Positions 24,321-33,050 of a stretch of DNA of 64,000 nt are shown one piece after another (position 1 is the first letter of the stretch; the number at the start of each line of letters is the position of its first letter). The notes beneath the pieces were generated by a model. The model was not told the origin of the DNA. It worked only from the letters and a program-made list of their open reading frames with translations, and searched no databases. This stretch comes from Lachnospiraceae bacterium (GTDB taxonomy: Bacteria; Bacillota; Clostridia; Lachnospirales; Lachnospiraceae), in assembly GCA_910573755.1 (NCBI GenBank), contig CAJTBO010000004.1:124001-188000 (forward strand). The letters are read 5' to 3'. The position numbers and the translations under genes are program-made.

Positions 24321-26330
24321 TCAATGGCTTTTTGGTAAAGCGATTTCCTCACCGCTTTCTTTTGATAATACATAAATATTGCCTGTATCACAGGTAACAG
24401 ACATTGCAGGTATATGACTGATCAATTCCTTGTTGTTCCCGTCCTTGCCGCAGGAATACAAATCTCCGCCGTCAGTTCTGGAAACATAATAGATTGACTG
24501 TTCATCCATGCAGAAATCATATGCAACTATATTTTCATAAGTGTAAGCTTCATTACCGGAGACATCATATCTTGTTAAAACCCCCTGTTCATTTTTGTAA
24601 AAAATACTTTCCCCATCGAATGAAATATTTCCGTTTGGAGGTATATTGAGCTTTACAGTTTTTCCGGTATACCGGTTTACTTTTGTTATACCATCATTGC
24701 CAATGAAAAACAGGTTATCGTCATTCAGGAAAAAAGCGTGGTGAAAATCCAGGAACTTCCATTTATCCCCCGTTTCATAGTCAATGCCCAAAAGAGAACG
24801 CCCGGAATTTGTAATCTGCTCAAAGATTGTTTTTTCCTCAAAGGTAATCAGATTCAACTCTACAACCGACACTTTCGTTATATCGCTGTTATAGTTTCCC
24901 ACCCGGTTGACATAGCTTTCCATAACCGATGTGGTGTAATACAGATATGGCGGACACACATAAAACGCACGTATTTCTTCTTCATCAGAAAATACCCCAA
25001 ACATAGGGGAACGTGCTAAAGGATATATTTCCCCCGTGGAAGTATTTTTGAGAGAATAATCAAAATTCCCTGCATCCTGTATGATTTCATAACCCATACA
25101 GTCATAGCCTGCCGATGAATTATAGACAACGCTTCCCGTTTTTCCACGGCCTGAACATCCTGTCACTGCCAATGCCATACCAAACATGACAACGAAAGCC
25201 GCCCCGCGTTTCTTTTGCCCTGATTTCATCAGCCATCTGTTAGAATTGCGCCGTAAAATCCAGACAACAGCCAAAGTACACAAAAGCACGGATACAAAGA
25301 GCAAGGTCCACAGCGTAACCGTGCCAACCTCCGCAAAAATAATTTTCTCATCACCCGTCAGGGCATCGCTCATAACAATATCCCCTGCAAAAAAGTCTGT
25401 TCCAAGCAGAAACGGCAGCGGCAGAGGCAGACGGTAAATGCCGGTTTTTGATAAGCCTATATAGGGAATAATCACGGACACCGCACCAGTCAGCAGGGTG
25501 ACCGCATACTTTTTTGCCAAAACGGAAATGAACATCAGGAGTATCGTAAGAAACACACCGCCAAACATCCGGAGCAGCCCTATAGATACATACCCCTCCA
25601 GCAGCGACATATTCTTGCTGCTGTCTGCAAAGTAACGGATACTCTGAATCGGATAATCCCCATCCGGCAGTCCGTATTTGAACCTGTAAAATCCGTATTC
25701 AATAAGCGAAATGCAAAGCGACAGGAAAAGAACAACCGTGGTAATAATGATCAGCTTATACAGAGCGCTTTTTCGCCCCTCCCTTGCAGTCAGAATCAGG
25801 GTGTCCATCTGGCAGCTGTACTCAGAACAGAAAACAGGCGTAGCAATCAGCAAAATGCCGAGGAAGAGAATAAAATTAAGCGTACCTTTGCCAAGAAGCC
25901 CCATCCATCCGTTTGTCCGGAGAAAACAGCGGTTCCCCGCATTTTCGCAGATATAGAGATACTGCTGATAGATAACCTCAAATCCATTTTGACGCTCCAG
26001 AACCTTCTCTATTTCCCGGCTCTCTTTTTTATATTCACTTTCACTGATCTTCCCGTCATAGTAGTTTTCCAAAAGGCTGTTCTGCCTCTCCTTCGCTTTT
26101 GCAATCCGCTCCGCCTCCTGCTCCAGATAAAGGGAAGATTCCTCGGTGCAGTATCCGTTTACCTTTTCCAGATACCATTCATATTCATTTTTGTACTGCT
26201 CCATCGCTATGTCTGCGGGGTTGTCGGACAAGGCAAGCCAGACCGTGCCAAGGAGCAGGACAAGGGCAATATAGAACAGCCCCCTTTGCCAGAGCATAAT
26301 CTTTTTTACTTCGTACATAAATCCAGACAT
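24321..26330 (-). CDS. ABC-2-type permease fused to an extracellular beta-propeller-like lipoprotein-type domain
   Basis: Residues 1 to about 360 form an ABC-2-like permease: a first helix at 17-34, a polar 120-residue external loop with a coiled-coil look, then about five helices. A hydrophobic stretch near residue 375-391 ends in AVTGC with Cys at 392, which is exactly a lipobox. The 277 residues after it resemble TolB/DUF5050-like propeller repeats (DNLFFIGNDGITKVNRYTG, then SIFYKNEQGVLTRYD and SIYYVSRTDGGDLYSCG). It looks like a permease joined to a lipoprotein. The upstream gene encodes a second permease, and both should work with the ATPase at 27796. Confidence 0.8.
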   Translation of the reverse strand: MSGFMYEVKKIMLWQRGLFYIALVLLLGTVWLALSDNPADIAMEQYKNEYEWYLEKVNGYCTEESSLYLEQEAERIAKAKERQNSLLENYYDGKISESEYKKESREIEKVLERQNGFEVIYQQYLYICENAGNRCFLRTNGWMGLLGKGTLNFILFLGILLIATPVFCSEYSCQMDTLILTAREGRKSALYKLIIITTVVLFLSLCISLIEYGFYRFKYGLPDGDYPIQSIRYFADSSKNMSLLEGYVSIGLLRMFGGVFLTILLMFISVLAKKYAVTLLTGAVSVIIPYIGLSKTGIYRLPLPLPFLLGTDFFAGDIVMSDALTGDEKIIFAEVGTVTLWTLLFVSVLLCTLAVVWILRRNSNRWLMKSGQKKRGAAFVVMFGMALAVTGCSGRGKTGSVVYNSSAGYDCMGYEIIQDAGNFDYSLKNTSTGEIYPLARSPMFGVFSDEEEIRAFYVCPPYLYYTTSVMESYVNRVGNYNSDITKVSVVELNLITFEEKTIFEQITNSGRSLLGIDYETGDKWKFLDFHHAFFLNDDNLFFIGNDGITKVNRYTGKTVKLNIPPNGNISFDGESIFYKNEQGVLTRYDVSGNEAYTYENIVAYDFCMDEQSIYYVSRTDGGDLYSCGKDGNNKELISHIPAMSVTCDTGNIYVLSKESGEEIALPKSH

Positions 26331-26372
26331 TTTATCCTCCTACTTTAAAGTCGCTGCGCGACAGCACTAAAG

Positions 26373-26465
26373 GGTAAAGTCACTTCGGCGCACATTTAAT
26401 GAGAGGAACTTTCATTCGAAAGGGCACTCATGAAAGTTCCTCTCGTGCGCCTTCGCGACTTTACC
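26373..26465. repeat. 93-bp nested inverted repeat over the permease stop codon
   Basis: Three inverted repeats nest about one centre: GGTAAAGTC (26373) with GACTTTACC (26457), GGCGCAC (26387) with GTGCGCC (26445), and a perfect 15-bp pair GAGAGGAACTTTCAT (26401) with ATGAAAGTTCCTCTC (26430). It covers the last 23 codons and the stop of the 426-aa permease and most of the gap to the next gene. It may be a small inserted element or an RNA structure that tunes the expression of the two permeases. Confidence 0.85.
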
Positions 26466-27676
26466 GTCCAGCAGAAAATATAAGAGTTCCTTTTAGAAAG
26501 CATCATCATTGCCGTTATGGAAACCACCCCTACGGTTACGGCAAAAATAATCGCTGCCTGGAAACTCTGTACCGGATATCCTGCAAAATCAATAAACTCG
26601 GTCTTGCCAAATAGTATGCGGTTAGCAAGCAGCGAATACGGGTTTATGATTTTGAGCCAGATATTACTGAAACAGCTCTGTGACGCACCTGTAATAATGA
26701 GAAACAGGGCTGCACCGAAATCAGCGACAAACGGAACAAGGGCACTGTGCCCGAACAAGGAAATCAATAGAAACACCATGCTCATTGTCCATACGCCCAC
26801 TGCCCTTATCACTGCGGACAAAATCGCATATTGCCATAAATTACAGTTTACCGCAGCCGTGCTGAAATTGCTGACAGCATACAGCGGAAGATTTCCTCCT
26901 TCCGCCGTTCCGAAGAAATACACAAAGCCAATATAATCCACAACAGAAAACCATATGGCCACACCGGTTACAAACAAGGAAGCCGCAGCAATTTTAGCAA
27001 ATGTGGTCTTTTTACCGCCGCCCGGATTTGTCAGCAGCAGCATATCCATCTGTGTTTCCTTTTCGCAGACAAAGGTACTGACAACCCCGTACAGACAAAG
27101 AAATAAAACCAATATGCCCGAAAAATCATAGTTCAGATAATAGTTATACATCTCCTCATAGGCAAAGGTTTTTATGCTCCTTCCGGAATAAAGGTTATAG
27201 ATCACACTGTTTTTACGTGCTTCATAAGTCTGCCCCCGTTCTTTGTACACAACGGCATTTTCCTTTGCCCTCTCTGCCACTTGAAGCGCATAAGTCCGAT
27301 AATGATAGAAATATTCCATAGGCTCCACATAGTATTTTTCCAGGATATTCCGGTCACTGTATATATTCCCCGTCATCATATCCGGATTATCATTGGCTGT
27401 GCTTGCTGTCATATCAGCCGTAGCGTCTGCCAACGGCTGATATATGGACAGAAGATGATTGATTTTTTCAGCAGTGATCTCACCTCTGTAATCCTCATAA
27501 AGCTGCCAATACACGCTGTTCCAGCTGCGGCTGTCATTTCCGTCCGCCAGATAGGAATACGAGTGGAATTCGCTGTTTATTTTGAACAGGTTTATTACAC
27601 TGAACAATATGAGTACAACAAGTATTGACCGCTTGCAGAATAATTTGTAAAATTCATATTTGATTAAGCGTGTCAT
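26396..27676 (-). CDS. ABC-2-type permease
   Basis: This 426-aa protein starts with a cytosolic YEFYKLFCKRS segment and a first helix, followed by a polar outer loop of about 140 residues and a group of about six helices. The architecture matches the permease part of the next gene, so the two probably form a heterodimer. The last 23 residues (from TVKSRRRTRGTF on) are encoded by the palindromic repeat at 26373 and may be a recent extension. It works with the ATPase encoded upstream. What is transported is unknown. Confidence 0.8.
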   Translation of the reverse strand: MTRLIKYEFYKLFCKRSILVVLILFSVINLFKINSEFHSYSYLADGNDSRSWNSVYWQLYEDYRGEITAEKINHLLSIYQPLADATADMTASTANDNPDMMTGNIYSDRNILEKYYVEPMEYFYHYRTYALQVAERAKENAVVYKERGQTYEARKNSVIYNLYSGRSIKTFAYEEMYNYYLNYDFSGILVLFLCLYGVVSTFVCEKETQMDMLLLTNPGGGKKTTFAKIAAASLFVTGVAIWFSVVDYIGFVYFFGTAEGGNLPLYAVSNFSTAAVNCNLWQYAILSAVIRAVGVWTMSMVFLLISLFGHSALVPFVADFGAALFLIITGASQSCFSNIWLKIINPYSLLANRILFGKTEFIDFAGYPVQSFQAAIIFAVTVGVVSITAMMMLSKRNSYIFCWTVKSRRRTRGTFMSALSNESSSH

Positions 27677-27692
27677 ATTATCTCTCCCTTAA

Positions 27693-27809
27693 CTCATTGC
27701 CCGCGGAGGGTCTTGCGACTCCCGCGGCATTCGCCATACAATAGAAAGCATACTTTCTATTGTCATGAATGGACATGCAAGCATGTCCGCCTGGCTCATT
27801 GCCCGCGGA
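27693..27809. repeat. About 102-bp hairpin-rich insert flanked by 15-bp direct repeats
   Basis: CTCATTGCCCGCGGA occurs at 27693-27707 and again at 27795-27809, where it is the 3' end of the ATPase gene. Between the copies lie two perfect hairpins, ACAATAGAAAG/CTTTCTATTGT (27738-27763) and GGACATGC/GCATGTCC (27771-27788), plus a CCGCGG dyad. This looks like a small palindromic element that duplicated its target, inserted between the ATPase and the first permease. Confidence 0.8.
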
Positions 27810-28689
27810 AGTAATACAGAAATACATCTTCCAGGTTAGGGGAAACCTTTACTGCGTCTGAAGCAGGCGGCATATCACTTACGATTCTTACTAAAAAGCG
27901 TTCCCCCTGCTGTTTCATATTGCTGACATAATATCGGCTTCCAAGTCCGGCAGCGTCTTCCCCGTTTACTGTCACCTCCCACACTTTCCCATAGATATTC
28001 TGTTCTAATGTGTCGGTAGTTCCCTGGGTTATTAAGGAGCCTTCCTTTAAGATTATAATCTCCTTTGCAATACACTCCACATCGGAAACGATATGGGTGG
28101 CGAGCAAAATTGTCCGCCCCTGTGCGAATTTTGAGATCAGGTTGCGGAAGCGGATACGTTCACTGGGATCAAGCCCTGCTGTCGGCTCATCCAAAATAAG
28201 AATTTCAGGATCGCCCAGCATCGCCTGAACAATGCCGACCCTCTGCCGCATACCACCGGAAAGAGCGCCAATCTTTTTATCTTTAGCATCTGAAAGATTG
28301 ACAATGTCCAGAAGCTCCAAAGCCCGTTTTTTTCCCTGTTCGTCAGGGATTCCTTTCAGTGCACACATATACAGCAGAAAATCCATCACTGTAAAATCCC
28401 GGTAGAAGACAGGATATTGCGGCATATATCCGATTTTTGACAGGAAGTCCTTACCCAAAGTTCCTGCATCCTGTCCGTCAATCAAAACCGTTCCGCCATC
28501 GCTTCCCAAAATACCCACAAATATATTGATCAGTGTCGTCTTTCCCGCACCGTTAGCGCCCAAAAGCCCATAGACACCCTCCGTAAGTTCCGTGGTAAAA
28601 TCCTTCAGGGCATATATGCCTTTGGCATACTTGCCAAAGGCGCCCCTGCCTTTATACTGCTTTGAAATATTTTGCAATGATATTTTCAC
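27796..28689 (-). CDS. ABC transporter ATP-binding protein (ABC-2 exporter type)
   Basis: This 297-aa ATPase has Walker A GANGAGKTT near residue 44, signature LSGGMRQR near 143, Walker B ILILDEPTAGLD near 165 and the switch His in ATHIVSD. A C-terminal segment of about 80 residues follows, as in CcmA/BcrA-type ATPases. The start is a GTG at 28689 with GGGGTGA upstream, 6 bp after the propeller lipoprotein gene. It should energise the two permeases encoded downstream. Confidence 0.92.
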   Translation of the reverse strand: MKISLQNISKQYKGRGAFGKYAKGIYALKDFTTELTEGVYGLLGANGAGKTTLINIFVGILGSDGGTVLIDGQDAGTLGKDFLSKIGYMPQYPVFYRDFTVMDFLLYMCALKGIPDEQGKKRALELLDIVNLSDAKDKKIGALSGGMRQRVGIVQAMLGDPEILILDEPTAGLDPSERIRFRNLISKFAQGRTILLATHIVSDVECIAKEIIILKEGSLITQGTTDTLEQNIYGKVWEVTVNGEDAAGLGSRYYVSNMKQQGERFLVRIVSDMPPASDAVKVSPNLEDVFLYYFRGQ

Positions 28690-28695
28690 AGGAAA

Positions 28696-29961
28696 TCACC
28701 CCGCAAAGCTAAAGGTTGTTATCAAGGTGCTTACCTCGTCAATCCCCCGTCCAAGCACAACGATACAGGTGCCGGATTCATCCAGAATCAAAATCTGTGG
28801 AACACGCAGGAAATAGGTACTGTTGCTGTCCTGAACGGTTTCCGTATGGATACTTTTTCCCGATGCCGTATCATAAATATTGATTGTAACACTGCCTTCC
28901 TCCAAAATAGCCGTAGCCACATATTTTCCCTGCCCGGAGCAGTAAACACCGTCTTTTCCCTCACTGCGGCTTGAGAACGACATCGTATTTTCTGTATTGG
29001 ATGTGGTATCAAGCATCAGCAGGGTTCCATTATTTTTGTCAAAGCTCTGGGGCATAATAAGCAGGTTTCCGCCCTTCTGCACTTCTTCCGTATCTACCTT
29101 GTAATCCCCCTTTCCGGTAATCGTGAAATTTGCGCCGTCTGTGGATACTGTACCATAAACACTGACCCCGTCTCCGCCAACGGAGGTATCTGTAGCCATG
29201 CCTACATATACTAAAGTGTTGTTCGCCGTAAAGGCAAGGCTGTCCATGGTTACAATCTGCATATTACCTGCCGTGCCTTCTTCGGAATAGTTCAGAATGG
29301 TACGAACCTTCCGGGAAGACACATCATAAAGGTAAAGCCCCTGAAGTCCGCCGAAAGCAACCTGTTTTCCGTCCTGTGAAACAGCGATCCCTGTGATCTG
29401 CAAGATAAAATCGTCACTTAATAATCCGTTAAAGGAAATGGTATCCTGAACAGCAAAGTCCTTATTCAGTATGTATCCATTGATACCGCCGCTTTCTGAT
29501 GCAGCAAATGAACCGTTGCTGCCTCCGCCGCCAGCCTTTCCCTGGCCCACAACAAAGTAGCCGTCTGTAAAGGTCTGCACGCATAAGTCTTCCATGGAAA
29601 TATCCGCACTAGCAATTGTTTCGCCTTTCCCCGTATCGTAAAGATAAAGTTGATCCGCCGCAACGATAATCCGGCTTCCACCGGCATAATAGCAGCCGCT
29701 GACCTTTCCTGAAAAAGCGGAATCCTTAACCGTGCTGACCGCCATAATATTTTTATCCGTACCCTTATCCTGCAGATCAATCACGTTCATTTCGCTGCTT
29801 TCATTTCCGGTATTTTCCGACAAATCATCTTCTACGGATTGCGGCTCAATGTTTATGGTTTCATTTTCAGAACTGTTCCCATTCTCCTGTCTGCTTCCGC
29901 AGGCCGACAGATTAAGAACCAAAGCAAACATAAGTATCATACACATCCATTTTGTTTTCAT
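28696..29961 (-). CDS. Lipoprotein with beta-propeller-like repeats
   Basis: A signal peptide ends in the lipobox LSAC near residue 21, a Glu/Asn/Ser-rich linker follows to about residue 70, and the rest consists of WD40-like blades (ITGIAVSQDGKQVAFGGLQG, then LYLYDVSSRKVRTILNYS and SLAFTANNTLVYVGMA). Such propellers bind proteins or ligands outside the cell. Its ribosome site lies within the end of the preceding gene (2-bp gap). It is related in style to the C-terminal domain of the permease fusion at 24321, which suggests that both face a shared extracellular partner. Confidence 0.8.
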   Translation of the reverse strand: MKTKWMCMILMFALVLNLSACGSRQENGNSSENETINIEPQSVEDDLSENTGNESSEMNVIDLQDKGTDKNIMAVSTVKDSAFSGKVSGCYYAGGSRIIVAADQLYLYDTGKGETIASADISMEDLCVQTFTDGYFVVGQGKAGGGGSNGSFAASESGGINGYILNKDFAVQDTISFNGLLSDDFILQITGIAVSQDGKQVAFGGLQGLYLYDVSSRKVRTILNYSEEGTAGNMQIVTMDSLAFTANNTLVYVGMATDTSVGGDGVSVYGTVSTDGANFTITGKGDYKVDTEEVQKGGNLLIMPQSFDKNNGTLLMLDTTSNTENTMSFSSRSEGKDGVYCSGQGKYVATAILEEGSVTINIYDTASGKSIHTETVQDSNSTYFLRVPQILILDESGTCIVVLGRGIDEVSTLITTFSFAG

Positions 29962-29963
29962 TT

Positions 29964-31001
29964 TTAGTCCTCCTTATATAATAAAATTGAACCCGTTTTA
30001 CTTGTAACTGAATTTCCGTCCGCTGCGACGGCTGTCGCATAAAAAGTATTGAAACCATCCAGCTTAGCGGTATCTATGGTTGCTTCAATGATCCACACAT
30101 TTCCTTTACTTAATGTGACATCATAGGAAACCACTCCATCAAAAGATACGGGCTTATGGTTTAAGAAAAATGATATGCCATATCTTGCGCCTGCCGTTCC
30201 GCAAAGGGTGTAGCGCACGGTAAGCGTATCTTTCCCGGTAAGGTTGATATTGTCATACACCACCTCGCCGTCATAGACAAGCGTCCAATAGACACTGTTA
30301 TCCAGAGTATCCATCGTAACGCCATTCCATCCTGCTCTCACAAGCTCATTCTCAATAAAAGAAGAAGTGACTTTTTCCTCTGAAATGCTGACGTCACGAA
30401 AAGCAGTTATACTTTCTCCATTAATGCTGTCATTTTCCGGAGCATCCTCATTAAAATGCAGTTTCAACACTCTTTCAAAACTCTGATGATACCAGCCATA
30501 GCTTGAGGTTTCTTTCATATCAGGCTGAAAATCTGGCCTGGTGACGCTCACGACCGTCATATTCAGAGTATCACCCTTTTTCCCTGTATCCGGTGTGAAC
30601 ACAAAGGAAAATTTCTCTTCGTGCTTTTCTGATGTCCGGAAGCAGTGGAGATACTCATATTCCGCCCCCGTGTCGTTCACCTTGTAGGCTTGTGGCTTTC
30701 CGTCCAAAAAAAGCAGGAAGCCAATGCTGTCCAATTTCCCCTCTGATGAAAACTGATAGTCCAGAACAAATTCTCCGCCATTATACTCATAAGGCAAAAC
30801 ACTCTGGTCATCCGCTCTGGCGGGGTTCGCTTCCCCATGGCTGAGAAACCCTAAATCTCCGTCCTCCTGCCCCCCGGCGAATGGGTCTTCTTCTACATTT
30901 TGCGGCGGGGCATTCCCGTCCGCAATGTTATAATTTCCGCAGGCCGCCACAGCAAAGGGCAAAACAAAAATCATAGCTAATGATAAGAATCGCTTTCGCA
31001 T
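29964..31001 (-). CDS. Putative lipoprotein, first gene of the six-gene ABC/amidase operon
   Basis: A signal peptide with lipobox VAAC near residue 21 leads to an acidic linker and a beta-rich body with repeated strand patterns (GGEFVLDYQFSSEGKLDSIG, later VRYTLCGTAGARYGISFFLN). No named domain is recognised. It is 345 aa and likely lipid-anchored on the outer face. It is the first gene after the probable promoter at 31037 and precedes the propeller lipoprotein by 2 bp, so co-expression is near certain. Confidence 0.75.
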   Translation of the reverse strand: MRKRFLSLAMIFVLPFAVAACGNYNIADGNAPPQNVEEDPFAGGQEDGDLGFLSHGEANPARADDQSVLPYEYNGGEFVLDYQFSSEGKLDSIGFLLFLDGKPQAYKVNDTGAEYEYLHCFRTSEKHEEKFSFVFTPDTGKKGDTLNMTVVSVTRPDFQPDMKETSSYGWYHQSFERVLKLHFNEDAPENDSINGESITAFRDVSISEEKVTSSFIENELVRAGWNGVTMDTLDNSVYWTLVYDGEVVYDNINLTGKDTLTVRYTLCGTAGARYGISFFLNHKPVSFDGVVSYDVTLSKGNVWIIEATIDTAKLDGFNTFYATAVAADGNSVTSKTGSILLYKED

Positions 31002-31036
31002 CGTCTATCCTCCTACTTGTTTTTGACTCGACTTTC

Positions 31037-31068
31037 ATTATAAAAACCAAAAGTCAAAATGCGGTCAA
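31037..31068 (-). promoter_or_regulatory. Probable promoter of the lipoprotein/ABC operon
   Basis: On the minus strand a TATAAT (31042 to 31037) lies about 35 bp before the first lipoprotein start. Two TTGAC motifs (TTGACT at 31057-31052, TTGACC at 31068-31063) are spaced 11 bp apart, one helical turn. Neither has the ideal 17-bp distance to TATAAT (9 and 20 bp), so an activator may be needed. Confidence 0.5.
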
Positions 31069-31126
31069 GGAATAGAAAAAAGTTTACGGAGAAACAGCTT
31101 GGTTCTTTACATAAAGAGAGCCAACA

Positions 31127-31157
31127 AACTGTAATTTCTCACAAGTCTGTTGGCTCT
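31127..31157 (-). terminator. Terminator hairpin
   Basis: AGAGCCAACA and TGTTGGCTCT form a perfect 10-bp stem with an 11-nt loop; on the minus strand it is followed by CTTTATG. It would stop transcripts from the broken acetyltransferase gene upstream of the lipoprotein operon. Confidence 0.6.
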
Positions 31158-31197
31158 GAGCGCAGTTATTCTGCCAGGTAAACCGGAAGTCGTATTG

Positions 31198-31530
31198 TCA
31201 CAAACGACAAAGCATAATGTACTCTTCCCCGTTTTCGTCCACAATTCCAAATCCCCGATAATCTTTATATAAAGAAATAGCAAAGGACAAAGTGCCGTTG
31301 TCTATATGTCCATAATCATCCATAATGCGCACCCGGACAGCACCAACAACCTTTTTATCAACTTCCGCATCCAAACCTATATCGTCTTTTTTCTCACCAA
31401 AGTCGGTTATATACCTGCAATTCCGGCTGATTGATAATTGATTCGGGCGGTGCGGGCATTCCCTCCGGCACAAAGATAGCTTCATACAAAAAATCTTGAA
31501 GCAGACTGACTTCTCCCTTTAATATTTTCT
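31198..31530 (-). pseudogene. Broken GNAT acetyltransferase
   Basis: One frame gives LLQDFLYEAIFVPEGMPAPP and the next YITDFGEKKDDIGLDAEVD, KKVVGAVRVRIMDDYGHID, SLYKDYRGFGI and then directly IVDENGEEYIMLCRL. In GNAT relatives the acetyl-CoA loop (RGxGxG) and about 45 more residues separate the GFGI and GFEI-like points. The copy therefore carries one frameshift near 31415 and one internal deletion that looks like recombination between two similar short stretches. It cannot bind acetyl-CoA. Confidence 0.7.
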
Positions 31531-31591
31531 AATTTTGTAGTTTATAACTGCCTCCTGCGAATAACAGTTTTCCAGTATGCTAAACTGGAAC

Positions 31592-32077
31592 TTATCTATT
31601 TTCCATAATCAATTCTTTGCACTTCCATTCTTCACCCAGAACACAATATGTTTCTGCCGTATCAAGAACAATATCTCTAAAACCGGCTGCTTTATAACAA
31701 TAATAAGCCGGAAGATTATTCTCAAAAACGCCCAATGATGCCTTTTTTGCTCCATATATTTCAAATACAAATTTTAACCCCAGCCGGAGCATAGCTTTTC
31801 CATAGCCTTTTCCTCTCTTATGAGGATTTATAATAACAAATCCAAAACGTAGTTCATCCAATGATTCATCAGGATTTCTTAGTGTAAAAAAGCCAACGAT
31901 TCCTGTTTCATCAAATGCAGTAAACGGCATTAGCGATTCAACAAAACGAAATTCCTTTTGTGTTATCGGATAGTTACCGAGTATGCCTGCTGTCCATTGA
32001 TAAAATGCTTTTTCATTTTGACACCACGATAATATTGTATCTACATCCGAAGCTTTATATGGTCTTATTCTAATCAT
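31592..32077 (-). CDS. GNAT-family N-acetyltransferase
   Basis: This 161-aa enzyme has an intact acetyl-CoA binding motif (HKRGKGYGKAMLRLGLKFVF) near residues 90-109 and the C-terminal ENNLPAYYCYKAAGF segment. It probably acetylates a small molecule or protein N-terminus; the substrate is unknown. It belongs to a short run of minus-strand genes and remnants (methyltransferase piece, clpP, AraC) upstream of the broken GNAT. Confidence 0.88.
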   Translation of the reverse strand: MIRIRPYKASDVDTILSWCQNEKAFYQWTAGILGNYPITQKEFRFVESLMPFTAFDETGIVGFFTLRNPDESLDELRFGFVIINPHKRGKGYGKAMLRLGLKFVFEIYGAKKASLGVFENNLPAYYCYKAAGFRDIVLDTAETYCVLGEEWKCKELIMENR

Positions 32078-32145
32078 ACATTTTTCCTCGTAAATTTGAT
32101 TTTTTCAACTAAATACTCTGACCTTTTGAGGTTTAATACTCTTTA

Positions 32146-32343
32146 TTATAGCACTTCAGGCTTTGATTTTACAATTTTTAATGCATTTGTCGCTGTACCG
32201 GTACACAAATCTAAAACATAAAATTCTTTTTCCCCGGGAAGATAATCGCGGCTCTCAAAATCAATATTGATTTTATCCAGTACCATTTTGAAGTAAAACG
32301 GAAATTCTTCCTGATACTGAACCAATCCGCGTGCTTTTCCCAA
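32146..32343 (-). pseudogene. SAM-dependent methyltransferase fragment
   Basis: The frame contains the SAM-binding motif I, EFYVLDLCTGTATNALKIV, but ends only 65 codons from a weak TTG start. A functional methyltransferase would need at least 150 more residues. No continuation is found on either side. It is a gene scrap between the GNAT gene and clpP. Confidence 0.6.
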
Positions 32344-32459
32344 TGGTGGGCGTTTGCCTTAAAACCTTATGAAATAAATAGAGCCGATAAACTGTGATTT
32401 TATATATCACATGTTCATCGACTTTATATTTTCTCTTTTGTAAAGATACTGATAAAGCA

Positions 32460-33050
32460 TCAACGCTTATCTATAATTTTATCAATCAAGCCGAAATCCA
32501 TTGCTTCTATTGCCGTCATATAATTATCACGTTCCGTTGCAGCAGCAACCTCATCAATACTTTTGCCTGTGTTTTCTGATAAAATGGTATTTAATCGCTT
32601 TTTGCTTTTTTGTATGTGGTCAGATGTAATTTTTATATCGGTTGCCTGTCCTTGAATCCCATTTCCATGAATAGCCGGCTGATGTATCATAATTTCTGCA
32701 TTAGGCAGAGCAAGACGTTTTCCTTTTGTACCTCCTGCCAATAAAAAGGCTCCAAAACTTGCAGCAAGACCTATACATATTGTCGAAACATCGCATTTGA
32801 CATATTGCATTGTGTCATAAATAGCAAACCCCGCCGAAACAGAACCGCCCGGACTATTTATATATAACTGAATGTCTTTTCCCGGGTCTTGTGATTCTAA
32901 AAACAGCATTTGTGCAATAATCAAACTTGCTGAAACATCACTTACTTCTTCTCCTAAAAAAACAATTCTATCGGACAATAGTCTTGAAAAAATATCATAA
33001 CTTCGTTCTCCCCGACTTGTCTGTTCAATAACATACGGAATTGTACTCAT
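32460..33050 (-). CDS. clpP: ATP-dependent Clp protease proteolytic subunit (accessory copy)
   Basis: This 196-aa serine protease has the catalytic triad in place: Ser98 in GLAASFG, His123 in MIHQP and Asp175 in ERDNYM. The length is that of mature housekeeping ClpP, which forms 14-mers with ClpX, ClpC or ClpE. Here it overlaps an AraC-type regulator by 4 nt and no clpX or tig is adjacent. It sits in the accessory region, so it is probably a second copy. A clpX remnant is present at 50758, but they are not linked. Confidence 0.93.
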   Translation of the reverse strand: MSTIPYVIEQTSRGERSYDIFSRLLSDRIVFLGEEVSDVSASLIIAQMLFLESQDPGKDIQLYINSPGGSVSAGFAIYDTMQYVKCDVSTICIGLAASFGAFLLAGGTKGKRLALPNAEIMIHQPAIHGNGIQGQATDIKITSDHIQKSKKRLNTILSENTGKSIDEVAAATERDNYMTAIEAMDFGLIDKIIDKR

